From contig JAIPEL010000017.1 in the NCBI GenBank assembly GCA_021737185.1, positions 1 to 53,589 on the forward strand: a stretch of DNA of 53,589 bases, read 5' to 3'. The notes beneath the pieces were generated by a model, which saw nothing but the letters and a program-made list of their open reading frames with translations, ran no database searches and was not told the DNA's origin. The DNA is from Desulfobacterales bacterium. Lineage in GTDB: Bacteria > Desulfobacterota > Desulfobacteria > Desulfobacterales > CAFBRK01. Of this stretch, positions 10,438 through 18,172 are shown one piece after another (position 1 is the stretch's first letter; each line of letters opens with the position of its first letter). Position numbers and translations under genes: made by a program.

Positions 10438-11202
10438 ATGCTTCTCGTGATCGACGTAGGAAACACCAATACGGTCATCGGCATTTACGAAGGACGCCGC
10501 CTTCTGATGGACTGGCGCATTCGGACCGAACGAAACACCACCGAGGACGAGTTCCGGGTCCTGGCGGCCGGTCTGTTCGCCGCAGGCGATATCGACCTTT
10601 CCGGAGTGAAAAAAACGGCTGTCTCCTGTGTGGTGCCCCCGATGCGGCCGATTCTGGAGGCTTTCTGCCGAAAATACCTGGGCCATTCTCCCTTGTGGGT
10701 GGACCCGCGCCGCTTCGACCTGATGCCGATCCGCTACAACAATCCCGCCGAGGTGGGGGCGGACCGAATCGTCAACGCCATCGGCGCCTATCATCGACAC
10801 CGAAAAGGCCTGGTGGTCATCGATTTCGGCACCGCCACCACCTTCGACGCCATTTCCGAAAAAGGAGAGTACTTGGGAGGGGCCATCAGCCCGGGCATCA
10901 TGATCTCGGCCGAGGCCCTGTTTCAGAAGGCGTCCAAGCTGCCCCGGGTGGAAATCTTCTCTCCACCGGAGCATGCCATCGGCAAGGACACGACAGAAAG
11001 CATACAGGCGGGGATCATTTTCGGCTATGCGGGATTGGTGGACGGCATGGCCCGGAGAATGGCCGGCGAGATGTCTCCCGTACCGAAGATCATCGCCACC
11101 GGCGGGCTCGCCCCCCTGATGGCCGAGGTGTGTGAAACCATCGAAGAAATCGATCTTTCCCTGACCCTGGAAGGACTTCGGATTATCTCCGAGCTTTCCT
11201 GA
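10438..11202 (+). CDS. coaX: Type III pantothenate kinase CoaX
   Basis: CoaX phosphorylates pantothenate as the first step of coenzyme A synthesis. It is the ASKHA-fold type, which is not feedback-inhibited by CoA. The phosphate-1 motif LVIDVGNTNTVIG is at the N-terminus, followed by YNNPAEVGADRIVNAIGAY and the phosphate-2 motif VIDFGTATTFD. The adenosine-binding region ATGGLAPL is near the C-terminus. The 254-aa length is typical. The ATG at 10438 has GAAGGA upstream, and the long upstream extension of the frame belongs to folP. The stop codon sits in a hairpin stem (see 11193-11227). Confidence 0.95.
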   Translation: MLLVIDVGNTNTVIGIYEGRRLLMDWRIRTERNTTEDEFRVLAAGLFAAGDIDLSGVKKTAVSCVVPPMRPILEAFCRKYLGHSPLWVDPRRFDLMPIRYNNPAEVGADRIVNAIGAYHRHRKGLVVIDFGTATTFDAISEKGEYLGGAISPGIMISAEALFQKASKLPRVEIFSPPEHAIGKDTTESIQAGIIFGYAGLVDGMARRMAGEMSPVPKIIATGGLAPLMAEVCETIEEIDLSLTLEGLRIISELS

Positions 11203-11227
11203 AAGCGCTTCGCACTTCCAGGAAAGC
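11193..11227 (+). repeat. Stop-codon hairpin after coaX
   Basis: GCTTTCCTGAAAG (11193-11205) and CTTCCAGGAAAGC form an imperfect stem with a GCGCTTCGC-like apex. The coaX stop codon TGA (11200-11202) is inside the left arm. This matches the layout seen at four other gene ends in the window. The flank is A-rich, not T-rich, so it is not a classical plus-strand terminator. Confidence 0.55.
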
Positions 11228-11326
11228 AAAAAAAAACAAAAAGATGGAAAAAGGGTGGGCAATTCCATCGGACAACGCATCGACAATCAGGGCAAGTCGA
11301 TTGGTCCTCGGAGGCCGCATAGTGAA

Positions 11327-11379
11327 AAGGGCGGCACAGCCGCCCTTCTTGAAATAAAATCGTGCAGCGATTTTATTTC
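11327..11379 (-). repeat. Double hairpin: stop-codon stem plus GC-rich terminator
   Basis: On the minus strand, hairpin 1 has 12-base perfect arms GAAATAAAATCG / CGATTTTATTTC (11351-11362 and 11368-11379) and contains the TAA stop of the 48-aa gene. Hairpin 2 has 9-base arms AAGGGCGGC / GCCGCCCTT (11327-11335 and 11339-11347), followed on the minus strand by a short T run, so it probably terminates transcription. Confidence 0.7.
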
Positions 11380-11519
11380 ATGCCCATCTCGGCCTCGAGG
11401 CGTGCGATCTGCCGCCGGAGTTCTTCTTTTTCTTCCGGACTCAGGGTCTCATCGTTGAGCCGCCGGCGCAGTCCGACCAGGGTCATCTCCTCGCGGTATT
11501 CTCGGCAGGTGTAGCGCAT
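11373..11519 (-). CDS. Conserved small hypothetical protein, 48 aa
   Basis: This short gene encodes a charged 48-residue protein that starts MRYTCREYREEMTLVGLRRR, continues with LSPEEKEELRRQIARLEAEMG, and ends MK. It is predicted to be almost entirely helical, with a short coiled-coil-like C-terminal half; the single cysteine is at position 5. I recall similar small proteins in Desulfobacterota, but I assign no function. The third-position bias and the terminator structure right at its stop codon support a real gene. The ribosome binding site is weak: the GGTTC repeat array begins immediately upstream of the start codon, which may have separated it from its original promoter. Confidence 0.65.
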   Translation of the reverse strand: MRYTCREYREEMTLVGLRRRLNDETLSPEEKEELRRQIARLEAEMGMK

Positions 11520-11520
11520 G

Positions 11521-11652
11521 GGGTTCGGGGTGCTGGGTTCAGAGGTTCTGGGTTCAGAGGTTCGGGGTTCGGGGTTCGGGGTTCAGAGGTTCGGGGTTCT
11601 GGGTTCAGAGGTTCAGAGGTTCAGAGGTTCGGGGTTCAGGGTTCGGAAGGCT
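11521..11652. repeat. GGTTC-type short tandem repeat array, left
   Basis: About 130 bp are built from variants of GGTTCAGA, GGTTCGGG and GGTTCTGG with a period of 7-8 bases. The complementary form (CTGAACC, CCAACCT) appears on the other side of the insertion sequence at 13723-13817, so the two arrays form a large imperfect inverted repeat. There are no unique spacers, so it is not a CRISPR. Confidence 0.75.
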
Positions 11653-11754
11653 ATAGAATAATGGATGTTTTTTAAACCCCTGAACCTTGACAGCTTCGTA
11701 AAAAGTCCTGCTGTTTAACCTGCTGAAATTTCGGGCAAAATATTTTATTTTCTC

Positions 11755-11783
11755 TTGACATTTTCTTCTCCATCTGGCAATAT
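11755..11783 (+). promoter_or_regulatory. Candidate transposase promoter
   Basis: TTGACA (11755-11760) and CAATAT (11778-11783) have a 17-base spacing, just before the transposase ATG at 11819. Confidence 0.45.
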
Positions 11784-11818
11784 TTCCTGTAAAATCGATA
11801 TATTGTCACGGAGAAAAT

Positions 11819-13552
11819 ATGCTTAAGGTCAAAGAAAGAAATCAGCAACATTTATTCGATCCTTGGCAGTTTTTAAGCCCGAAACGTCGCCAAATGCTCG
11901 ATCAGGACTGGCCCGGGTTTTTTCGCCGGCACATACTCGAATCGTTGCCGGTCGACAAACTCGCTCTTCTTTTCCCGGAGAAAATGGGCCGTCCTACCAA
12001 AGAACTGTATACTGTTTTAGGGGCTCTTGCCCTTCAGCAATACCATGATCTCACAGACCAGGAGACAAGCAAGGAGCTTTCCTACGATATCCAATGGCAC
12101 TACGCCCTGGATCTGGCCGAAGAAAGCGACGATGCCAAGTACATCTGCCCCAAGACCTTATGGAGCATGCGCGTGTTTGCCACCGAACTCGGTCTTGAAA
12201 ACGACGTGTTCGATATCACAGCAAAGAAGCTGGCCGAGCTTTTCGATGTCGACACAAGCAAACAGCGTATCGACTCGGTTCACATCCGCTCCAACATGGC
12301 CCGGCTCGGGCGGGTTGGCATTTTCGTCAAAAGCATCGACCGGTTTTTAGTCAATCTAAAGCGCCAGCATCGGTCTCTGTGGGACCGGATTGATCCGGAA
12401 ATCATCCAGCGCTACCAGGGCGAAAAAGCCAGACAGTGCTTTGCCGCAGTCAAGCCTTCCGAGTCAAAAAGGGTGTTGTCCGACGTGGCCTCTGATCTGT
12501 ACCGACTGGTGATCCAATTTGAAGGCAAGCTGCAAGTGGCGGACATGCACAGCTACAAGCTGCTTTGCCGGATTGTCAAAGAACAATGCGACGTTCACCC
12601 AGACGGCACTGTTACAGTCAAAAAGCCCAAACAGATCCCTTCCGATTCGCTTCAAAACCCCTCTGATCCCGATGCTACCTACAGCCGCCACAAGGGCCAG
12701 GGCTATCAGGTGCAGGTCATGGAGACTTACACCGAGCACGAAGAGGATCAAAAAGATGCCAGCGAGCTGAACCTGATCACCCACGTCAAAGTCGAAAAAG
12801 CCTGCCAAAGCGACGCCAAAGCGCTGGTGCCGGCCGTCGAAGAAACCCAGGAAAAGGACTTGGCTCCTGAAACGCTTCAGGCCGACGCCCTATACGGCAG
12901 CGATGAAAACACTCGAAATGCCGAGCAACTCGGCGTAGAGGTGGTCAGCCCGGCCATGGGAGCGGAAAAGCAAAGTGAAACCAAGCTCAGCGACTTTTGC
13001 TTCCGCTCCGACGGCCACGTGAAAACCTGCCCTGCCGGCCATGAACCCGTTATCCGCAAAAAGAAAAACGGGCGATACAGCCAGGGCTTTGAACTCGAAA
13101 CCTGCCAAAGCTGCCCCCGCCTGGAAAGCTGTCCGGTGAAAAAGGGAAAAGCGCACTGCTTCCTTCGGTACGAAGGAAAACCGATGCGTATCGCCAAACG
13201 TCGTCAATACGAAAACAGCGATGAGTTCAAAGATCGCTACAGGTGGCGGGCCGGCGTGGAAGCCACCATGAGCCAATATGACCGGCTGACCGGAGTCAAG
13301 CGGTTAAGGGTCCGAGGCTTTAAAACCGTAAGCTTCGCTGCGGTAATGAAAGCGGTTGCCGTCAACATCGCCCGGGCAGTTGCGGTGCAAAGGGCCCGGG
13401 CAGGGGCTCCAGCTCCGGAATCCGGTCCTTCTGGCGCTGCCACACGAGTTTATCGAACTGTCAAAGAGCTATTTTGCGGGATTTTTGTTTCTTTATCCCG
13501 ATGGAGCAGCATAAAACCAGCATTAAGGGCATATACTCATTACATGTCTTGA
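11819..13552 (+). CDS. IS1182-family transposase
   Basis: A 577-aa DDE-type transposase, apparently intact. The N-terminal DUF772-like region contains GRPTKELYTVLGALALQQYHDLTD and a DIQWHYALDL helix. The catalytic RNase-H-like domain follows, with VADMHSYKLL, an ADALYGSDENT motif and a cysteine-rich insertion (CPAGHEPVIRKKK, CQSCPRLESCPVKKGK). The C-terminal YRWRAGVEATMSQYDRLTGVKRLRVRG motif carries the last acidic residue. The composition is somewhat less GC-rich than the neighbouring housekeeping genes, as expected for a mobile gene. The start at 11819 has GGAGAAA upstream. Confidence 0.9.
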   Translation: MLKVKERNQQHLFDPWQFLSPKRRQMLDQDWPGFFRRHILESLPVDKLALLFPEKMGRPTKELYTVLGALALQQYHDLTDQETSKELSYDIQWHYALDLAEESDDAKYICPKTLWSMRVFATELGLENDVFDITAKKLAELFDVDTSKQRIDSVHIRSNMARLGRVGIFVKSIDRFLVNLKRQHRSLWDRIDPEIIQRYQGEKARQCFAAVKPSESKRVLSDVASDLYRLVIQFEGKLQVADMHSYKLLCRIVKEQCDVHPDGTVTVKKPKQIPSDSLQNPSDPDATYSRHKGQGYQVQVMETYTEHEEDQKDASELNLITHVKVEKACQSDAKALVPAVEETQEKDLAPETLQADALYGSDENTRNAEQLGVEVVSPAMGAEKQSETKLSDFCFRSDGHVKTCPAGHEPVIRKKKNGRYSQGFELETCQSCPRLESCPVKKGKAHCFLRYEGKPMRIAKRRQYENSDEFKDRYRWRAGVEATMSQYDRLTGVKRLRVRGFKTVSFAAVMKAVAVNIARAVAVQRARAGAPAPESGPSGAATRVYRTVKELFCGIFVSLSRWSSIKPALRAYTHYMS

Positions 13553-13585
13553 ATGCGGATCCGACTTTTTACCAGCGTGTCAACC

Positions 13586-13722
13586 TTGATGGTTTCGTAA
13601 AAAGTCCGAAATTCTCTTTTTTCGTCATTCCCGCGAAAGCGGGAATCCAGTGATTTCGATAAGTTCTGGATTCCGGGTCAAGCCCGGAATGACGCTTCGG
13701 GCACTTTTTACGATTTCATCAA
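13586..13722. repeat. MITE-like element, GTAAAAAGTCC family, copy 1
   Basis: Inverted ends: TTGATGGTTTCGTAAAAAGT (from 13586), and on the other strand TTGATGAAATCGTAAAAAGT (to 13722). Two inner hairpins are built from the ATTCCCGCG/CGCGGGAAT and CCGGGTCAAGCCCGG types. A second copy lies at 37724-37864 in the opposite orientation. It abuts the right end of the IS1182-like element and shares its GTAAAAAGTC end core. Confidence 0.8.
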
Positions 13723-13817
13723 CCTTGAACCTTCCAACCTCTGAACCTCTGAACCTTCCAACCTCTGAACCTTCCAACCACTGAACCTCTGAACCCTGAA
13801 CCCTGGAACCTTTGAAC
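13723..13817. repeat. GAACC-type short tandem repeat array, right
   Basis: The units CTTGAACC, TTCCAACC and TCTGAACC repeat with a 7-8 base period. The array is the inverse complement of the array at 11521-11652. Shorter stretches of the same kind occur near 21170-21215 and 22558-22600. Confidence 0.7.
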
Positions 13818-13819
13818 CC

Positions 13820-14491
13820 TCACGCTCTTCCCGTCTTGAGCATCGCTTCTCTGAACACCCGGTAAAACGCGACGTTTTCGGCCACCCCCCGCTTGAGAAT
13901 GGTGGCAAAGTCGCCGACATTCTTTCGGTTGACGATCATGTTGACGCTTTTGTGAAAGGCGGCCATGTGATCGTTGGTGCGAAACCGGTCGCTGACCAGA
14001 ACGAGGAAGATGTCCCTTCGGGTGTCCATGGCCAGGCGCTCCAAAAAGCGCAGGACGTTGTTTTCATCCGGATCCTCGGTGCCGAACTTCTCGTCCAGGA
14101 CAATGACGTCGAACACGTGAAACCGCATCTGCTTGAGCGCGTCGATGGGGGTTTTCGGCTCCCGGATCTGGTAGCCGAGGTTTTGCATAGCGGATCGGAT
14201 CTGGGCCCGCAGATCGGGTTCGCTCTCGCACAGAAGAGCGGTTTCGGCCCCTTCCTCCAAAAAGTCAAAGGGCTTGTCATCCGCGTCGTAGGCGCCGGCA
14301 CTGACCGCTTCGGTCAGCGCATCCCCGTCCTGCTTCGCCCCCCCTGCGGATCCTTTCCCCGGCGGTCCCCCGGTATTGACGGTGATCTTATGCTTGCACT
14401 TGGGACAGCCCAGGGAAAACGAATGGCCCTTGGGAACCTTCTCGTCGGGAATTTTAAACTTCGCGTCGCAATTGTCGCAGACAACATCCAT
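13820..14491 (-). CDS. Zinc-ribbon plus receiver-like domain protein
   Basis: This is a 223-aa protein. Residues 1-40 form an MJ0042-type zinc ribbon with two CxxC pairs (VCDNCDAKF and LGCPKCKHKI). A glycine-rich linker follows, then from about residue 85 a CheY-like domain: ETALLCESEPDLRAQIRSAM, VIVLDEKFGTEDPDENN and IFLVLVSDRFR. The aspartate in VIVLDEKF is at the phospho-acceptor position, but the usual acidic pair is altered to ESE, and the conserved lysine is unclear. It starts 10 bp after the pilU-like gene with a good AGGAG site, so it probably belongs to that unit. A role in type IV pilus or motility regulation is an inference from position. Confidence 0.75.
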   Translation of the reverse strand: MDVVCDNCDAKFKIPDEKVPKGHSFSLGCPKCKHKITVNTGGPPGKGSAGGAKQDGDALTEAVSAGAYDADDKPFDFLEEGAETALLCESEPDLRAQIRSAMQNLGYQIREPKTPIDALKQMRFHVFDVIVLDEKFGTEDPDENNVLRFLERLAMDTRRDIFLVLVSDRFRTNDHMAAFHKSVNMIVNRKNVGDFATILKRGVAENVAFYRVFREAMLKTGRA

Positions 14492-14501
14492 CTTTCGGCT
14501 C

Positions 14502-15668
14502 CTATTTCTTTTTTCCGTAGCCTCGGTCGATTTCCAGTCCCTCGATATCGGTGGTCTTTTCTCCCCGGGAGCTTTTGACGGTGTCGATCCCCCGTCCCAC
14601 GACCCCCTTGGAGGTGGCGTAGGCGACGGCGGTTTCCTCGCTGATGACCCCCTTTTTGTACAGGCCGATGATGTACTGATCAAACGTGGTCCATCCGTAG
14701 GTGCTGCTTGCCTCGATGATTTCGTAGAAGGTCTTTCCTTCGGACTCTCCGTGCAGGATCGCATCCTTGACCCGGAGGTTGCTGCCCATGATCTCGAAGG
14801 CCGCCACCCGTCCTCCCCCCTCCTTAGGCAGGAGGCGCTGGCAGATGATCCAGCGGACCGTTTCTGCAAGACGGATCCGGATCTGGTTCTCCTCTTCGAT
14901 GGAGAACATGCCCAGGATCCGGTTGATGGTCTGGCCGGCGTCGACCGTATGCAGGGTGGTCATGACCACGTGGCCGGTTTCTGCGGCCGAAAGACCGATC
15001 TCCACGGTCTCCCGGTCCCGCATTTCGCCGACGAGAATCACTTTCGGCGCCTGACGCAGTGCGGCCCGCAGGCCGCTGGCAAAGGTGTCGAAGTCGCTTC
15101 CCATCTCCCGCTGATTGAAGGTGGCCTGTTTGTGCGGGTGCTCAAACTCCACCGGGTCTTCCAGGGTGACCACGTGCACCGATTTGTTCTCGTTGATTTC
15201 GTTGAGCACTGCGGCAAGGGAGGTGGATTTGCCGCTTCCGGTGGCCCCGGTCACCACCACGATCCCGTTTTTTTCCTTGGCAATCTGGTAAAAGGGCTTG
15301 GGCAGGCCCATCTCTTCGATGGTCGGAATCTTGGTCTCCAGCTTTCTAAGGACCGAGGAATAGTTGTTGCGCTGGGAGAAGATGTTCACCCGGAACCGGG
15401 CCTTTCCGGGAAGTTCGTAGGAAAGATCGCAGGACCCTTCGGCCAGAAGGGTTTCACTCAGGCGCCGATCCTGGTTGACCAGATTCAGCGCGAAGATTTC
15501 CGTCTGAAAGGGCGTCAACTCCTCAAAGGGCGGATCGGTATCCACCCGGACCAGCTCTCCTGAAGTCTCCACCTGGAACGGCTTTCCCGCGGTGATGTTC
15601 AGGTCCGATACGTTGCCGTATGCGTCGAGCATCCGGGTGAGGATATAGTCGATTTCCTGCTTGCGCAT
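14502..15668 (-). CDS. PilT/PilU-type twitching ATPase
   Basis: A 388-aa hexameric secretion ATPase of the PilT/PilU family, which powers type IV pilus retraction from the cytoplasmic face. The Walker A GATGSGKSTSLAAVL, the Asp box VVTLEDPVEFEH, the His box HVVMTTLHTVDAGQTINRI and the LVGEMRDRETVEIGL Walker B region are all present. The C-terminus extends about 30 residues beyond the PilT neighbour, as in PilU. I chose the ATG at 15668 (MRKQEID) because GGAGG lies five bases upstream; a GTG six codons earlier is possible. It lies downstream of pilT on the same strand but is separated from it by a palindromic element of about 230 bp. Confidence 0.9.
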   Translation of the reverse strand: MRKQEIDYILTRMLDAYGNVSDLNITAGKPFQVETSGELVRVDTDPPFEELTPFQTEIFALNLVNQDRRLSETLLAEGSCDLSYELPGKARFRVNIFSQRNNYSSVLRKLETKIPTIEEMGLPKPFYQIAKEKNGIVVVTGATGSGKSTSLAAVLNEINENKSVHVVTLEDPVEFEHPHKQATFNQREMGSDFDTFASGLRAALRQAPKVILVGEMRDRETVEIGLSAAETGHVVMTTLHTVDAGQTINRILGMFSIEEENQIRIRLAETVRWIICQRLLPKEGGGRVAAFEIMGSNLRVKDAILHGESEGKTFYEIIEASSTYGWTTFDQYIIGLYKKGVISEETAVAYATSKGVVGRGIDTVKSSRGEKTTDIEGLEIDRGYGKKK

Positions 15669-15691
15669 TACAGCCTCCTTAACCACCTCCT

Positions 15692-15922
15692 CAACTTTAG
15701 GGAGTCATGATTCCGCGAAATGGATAATTTGATGCCGGTATACGAACTCGCTCCAAAGGATCCCTAACATCAGCGCCGGCCAAAATATCATCAAAAACAA
15801 TGAAATGTTTGAATGGCAGCAGCAATCAAGGATCGCACAGCGGGCGCTGATGTAAGGTATCCTAAGGCGCTCAGACAGCGTATACCACCATCAAATCACC
15901 CATTTCGCTCCACTGCAGGGAT
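15692..15922. repeat. Nested palindromic element, CAACTTT/AAATGG family, long copy 1
   Basis: The element begins CAACTTT (15692) and contains the arm GCGAAATGGATAATTTGATG (from 15716), matched on the right by the inverse ATCAAATCACCCATTTCGC (to about 15908). Inside is a second inverted pair, CTAACATCAGCGCC and GGCGCTGATGT, around a 60-bp core. It shares arms and core with 22312-22557, and arms only with 26102-26237. It fills most of the gap between the pilT and pilU-type genes; no gene is visible here. Confidence 0.8.
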
Positions 15923-16022
15923 GTTATTCCGAAATGACAACCCGACCAAGGAGTCGGCCAGGGCAGCGGGAGATTTCCCTGAAACTTTTCTTTTTACCCC
16001 CTTCTTTTGCACTTTTTTACCC

Positions 16023-16061
16023 GGCGGCGCAGCCGCCTCCAATCAATTCGCGAAGCGAATT
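16023..16061 (-). repeat. Double hairpin at the end of pilT
   Basis: On the minus strand, AATTCGC-TTC-GCGAATT (16045-16061) begins two bases after the pilT TGA. It is followed by GGCGGC-TGC-GCCGCC (16023-16037) and then a run of A. The layout matches the pairs at 11327-11379 and 25999-26040. Confidence 0.7.
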
Positions 16062-16063
16062 TA

Positions 16064-17146
16064 TCACGCTTCTGTAAAATCCGTGGGAGGACTCTTGAGC
16101 AACGGCCGGAACCGCGCCTTTTCATTGGCTTTGGCGTATGCGTCGTCCGGGGAGATGATCCGCTTTTCCACCAGATCCATGACGGCGTCGTCGAGAAGCT
16201 GCATCCCGTATTTTTTCCCGGTCTGAATGCTGGAAGGGATCTGATAGGTCTTGTTTTCACGGATCAGGTTGCGTACAGCCGGGGTGCAGATCAAGATCTC
16301 CAGGGCCGCCACACGCCCCTTTTTGTCGAGCCGCTTGAACAGCGTCTGGGCAAGGATCGCCCGAACGCCGTCGGCCAGGGTGGATCGGATCTGGGCCTGG
16401 GCCGAATCCGGAAACACCTCGATGATCCGGTCCACGGTTTTGGCGGCGGAGGTGGTGTGCAGGGTGCCGAACACCAGGTGGCCTGTAGAAGCGGCCTCCA
16501 CCGCAAGAGATATCGTCTCCAGGTCCCGCATCTCGCCCACGAGAATGATGTCCGGATCTTCCCGAAGGGCGCCGCGCAGGGCGTTGGCAAACGACTTTGT
16601 GTGCTGGCCGACCTCTCGGTGGTTCACCACGCAGGTGTGGCTCTTGTGGACGAACTCGATCGGGTCCTCGATGGTGAGGATGTGGTCCTTGCGGGTACGG
16701 TTGGCAACGTCGATGATGGCCGCCAATGTGGTCGATTTGCCGCTTCCGGTGGGGCCGGTGACCACCACCAGCCCCCGGGGAAGACCGGCGAGCTTGGATA
16801 CCACCGGCGGCAGCCCGAGCTGTTCGGCGGTCTGGATCTTGGTCGGGATCTCCCGGAAAACAGCGGCCACACCGTATTTCTGCATGAAAAAATTGGCGCG
16901 GTACCGGGCCAGTTCCGGAATTTCGTATCCGAAGTCGACGTCGCCGGTTTCTTCAAACTCCTTGACTTTATGCTCCGGGGCGATTTCGTAAAGCATCGCC
17001 TTGAGTTCATCGTTTTCGAGCACCTTGTACTTGACCCGCTCCAGGTCCCCTCGAATCCGGAGAACCGGCTGCTGACCCGAAATCAGATGAAGGTCGGATG
17101 CTCCCTGATCGTGCATCAGTTTGAAAAAGGCATCGATTTTGGCCAT
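16064..17146 (-). CDS. pilT: Type IV pilus retraction ATPase PilT
   Basis: PilT disassembles the pilus fibre and drives twitching motility. The 360-aa product starts MAKIDAFFKLMHDQGASDLHL. It has Walker A GPTGSGKSTTLAAIIDVAN, the Asp box ILTIEDPIEFVH, the Walker B region IILVGEMRDLETISLAVEAA and the His box HLVFGTLHTTSAAKTVDRI. The conserved retraction motif region LAQTLFKRLDKKGRVAALEIL is present, though the classic AIRNLIRE motif reads AVRNLIRE. Length and motifs are complete. It is followed in the same direction by a PilU-like gene. It may be co-transcribed with the divIVA-like and yggT genes upstream (gap 53 bp). Confidence 0.95.
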   Translation of the reverse strand: MAKIDAFFKLMHDQGASDLHLISGQQPVLRIRGDLERVKYKVLENDELKAMLYEIAPEHKVKEFEETGDVDFGYEIPELARYRANFFMQKYGVAAVFREIPTKIQTAEQLGLPPVVSKLAGLPRGLVVVTGPTGSGKSTTLAAIIDVANRTRKDHILTIEDPIEFVHKSHTCVVNHREVGQHTKSFANALRGALREDPDIILVGEMRDLETISLAVEAASTGHLVFGTLHTTSAAKTVDRIIEVFPDSAQAQIRSTLADGVRAILAQTLFKRLDKKGRVAALEILICTPAVRNLIRENKTYQIPSSIQTGKKYGMQLLDDAVMDLVEKRIISPDDAYAKANEKARFRPLLKSPPTDFTEA

Positions 17147-17199
17147 GGACGACTCCCGGTTTCAGGGGGGGTTCGGCGCTGCTTCCATCAAGCGGCCGT

Positions 17200-17700
17200 T
17201 CAGGTTTTTTTCAGGAGCTGAACTTTGGCGTCGGTCTCGTCCAGCACGCGGGCCTCTTCTGCTCCGACATCGAGCAGCTTCCTATGGGACTCTAGAATGG
17301 ATCTCAGCTGCACTTCGAGCTGCATCCGCTGACGCTTGAGTTCGGCGATGTCCTCATGGAGCCGGCTCAACCGGTTGTGGGCGCCGTTGAGGATTTTTTC
17401 CGCCCTGACCTCGGAATCGGCAATGACCAGCTCTCCGGACTTCTGGGCATTTTTCTTCATCTGCTCGATCACCTTCTGGCTGTTGAGCATGACCCGCTTG
17501 AAGGTGTCCTCCCGCCGGTGGAAGCCCAGATTTTCGTGCTCCAGCCGTTCGATGCGATCCCGAAGCTGCTGGTTTTCCGTCTGAAGCTCCTCGAAACTGC
17601 GCGCCATCTGCTCCAGGAATTCATCCACCTCCCGTACGTCGAAGCCCCGCAGGCAGGTTCGGAACTTTTGCTGCTGGATATCAAGGGCCGTCAGTCTCAT
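17200..17700 (-). CDS. DivIVA domain-containing protein
   Basis: A 166-aa coiled-coil protein. The N-terminal MRLTALDIQQQKFRTCLRGFD..VDEFLEQMA is the DivIVA signature, the part that binds curved membranes. The rest is a long heptad-patterned coil (LQTENQQLRDRIERLEHENL; LHEDIAELKRQRMQLEVQLR). It is expected to localise to poles or division sites. The ATG at 17700 follows GGGAG; the longer frame upstream is not conserved. It is 19 bp downstream of yggT, the usual yggT-divIVA pairing near proC in many bacteria. Confidence 0.88.
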   Translation of the reverse strand: MRLTALDIQQQKFRTCLRGFDVREVDEFLEQMARSFEELQTENQQLRDRIERLEHENLGFHRREDTFKRVMLNSQKVIEQMKKNAQKSGELVIADSEVRAEKILNGAHNRLSRLHEDIAELKRQRMQLEVQLRSILESHRKLLDVGAEEARVLDETDAKVQLLKKT

Positions 17701-17719
17701 GGCGTCACTCCCGCAAAGG

Positions 17720-18025
17720 TTAGTGCAACAGCAGGGAACGGGCGATTCCCTGCAAGGTGCCGACAACGAATTTTTGCAGAAAAATGATCGCGAACAATAC
17801 GATGATCGGAGAGATGTCGATACCGCCGAGATTCACCGGAATCCGCGTCCGGATCTGGTACATTACCGGTTCTGTCAGATTGTATATGAACCGGACGATG
17901 GGATTGTAAGGGTCCGGGCTGACCCAGGATAGAACCGCCCTGGCGATGATCACCCACATGTAGATGGTCAGCGCGTAAGAGATGACAAGCGCAAGGGCAC
18001 TTAAAAACTGTCCAAGAACGAGCAT
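17720..18025 (-). CDS. yggT: YggT family integral membrane protein
   Basis: A 101-aa membrane protein with two hydrophobic segments (about residues 5-28 and 72-92). Between them is the family motif AVLSWVSPDPYNPIVRFIYNLTEPVMYQIRTRIP. YggT-family proteins are linked to cell division or envelope functions in several bacteria, but the biochemical role is not settled. A GGGAG site lies seven bases before the ATG. It is divergent from proC, with a 147-bp intergenic region. Confidence 0.92.
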   Translation of the reverse strand: MLVLGQFLSALALVISYALTIYMWVIIARAVLSWVSPDPYNPIVRFIYNLTEPVMYQIRTRIPVNLGGIDISPIIVLFAIIFLQKFVVGTLQGIARSLLLH

Positions 18026-18110
18026 GGCACTCCCTGTAACTTATGGAAAAAATGCAGATATCAGTAAAGAATATTCTCCCTCAGAAGTCAAGCGGTTTCA
18101 GGCTTCGCCA

Positions 18111-18139
18111 TTGACACCGGCGCCCGGCAAAGGATACCT
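18111..18139 (+). promoter_or_regulatory. Candidate proC promoter
   Basis: TTGACA (18111-18116) and ATACCT (18134-18139) are spaced 17 bases apart, upstream of the strong AAGGAGG site at 18161-18167. Confidence 0.5.
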
Positions 18140-18172
18140 TGACCGAACCTTATTTCGCCAAAGGAGGCTTCA

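Larger units (their letters stand above)
11687..13583 (+). mobile_element. IS1182-like insertion sequence
   Basis: An insertion sequence of about 1.9 kb carries one transposase gene. The left end TTGACAGCTTCGTAAAAAGTC (11687-11707) is an imperfect inverted match to the right end, read on the minus strand as TTGACACGCTGGTAAAAAGTC (13563-13583). These ends also resemble the ends of the 137-141 bp MITE-like elements at 13586 and 37724. It sits between two inverted short-repeat arrays, and a MITE copy directly abuts its right end. No clear target duplication is visible. Confidence 0.7.

Noticed and set aside
11521..11652. Possible CRISPR array
   Set aside because: The repeat unit is only 7-8 bases, variable, and has no unique spacers or cas genes nearby.
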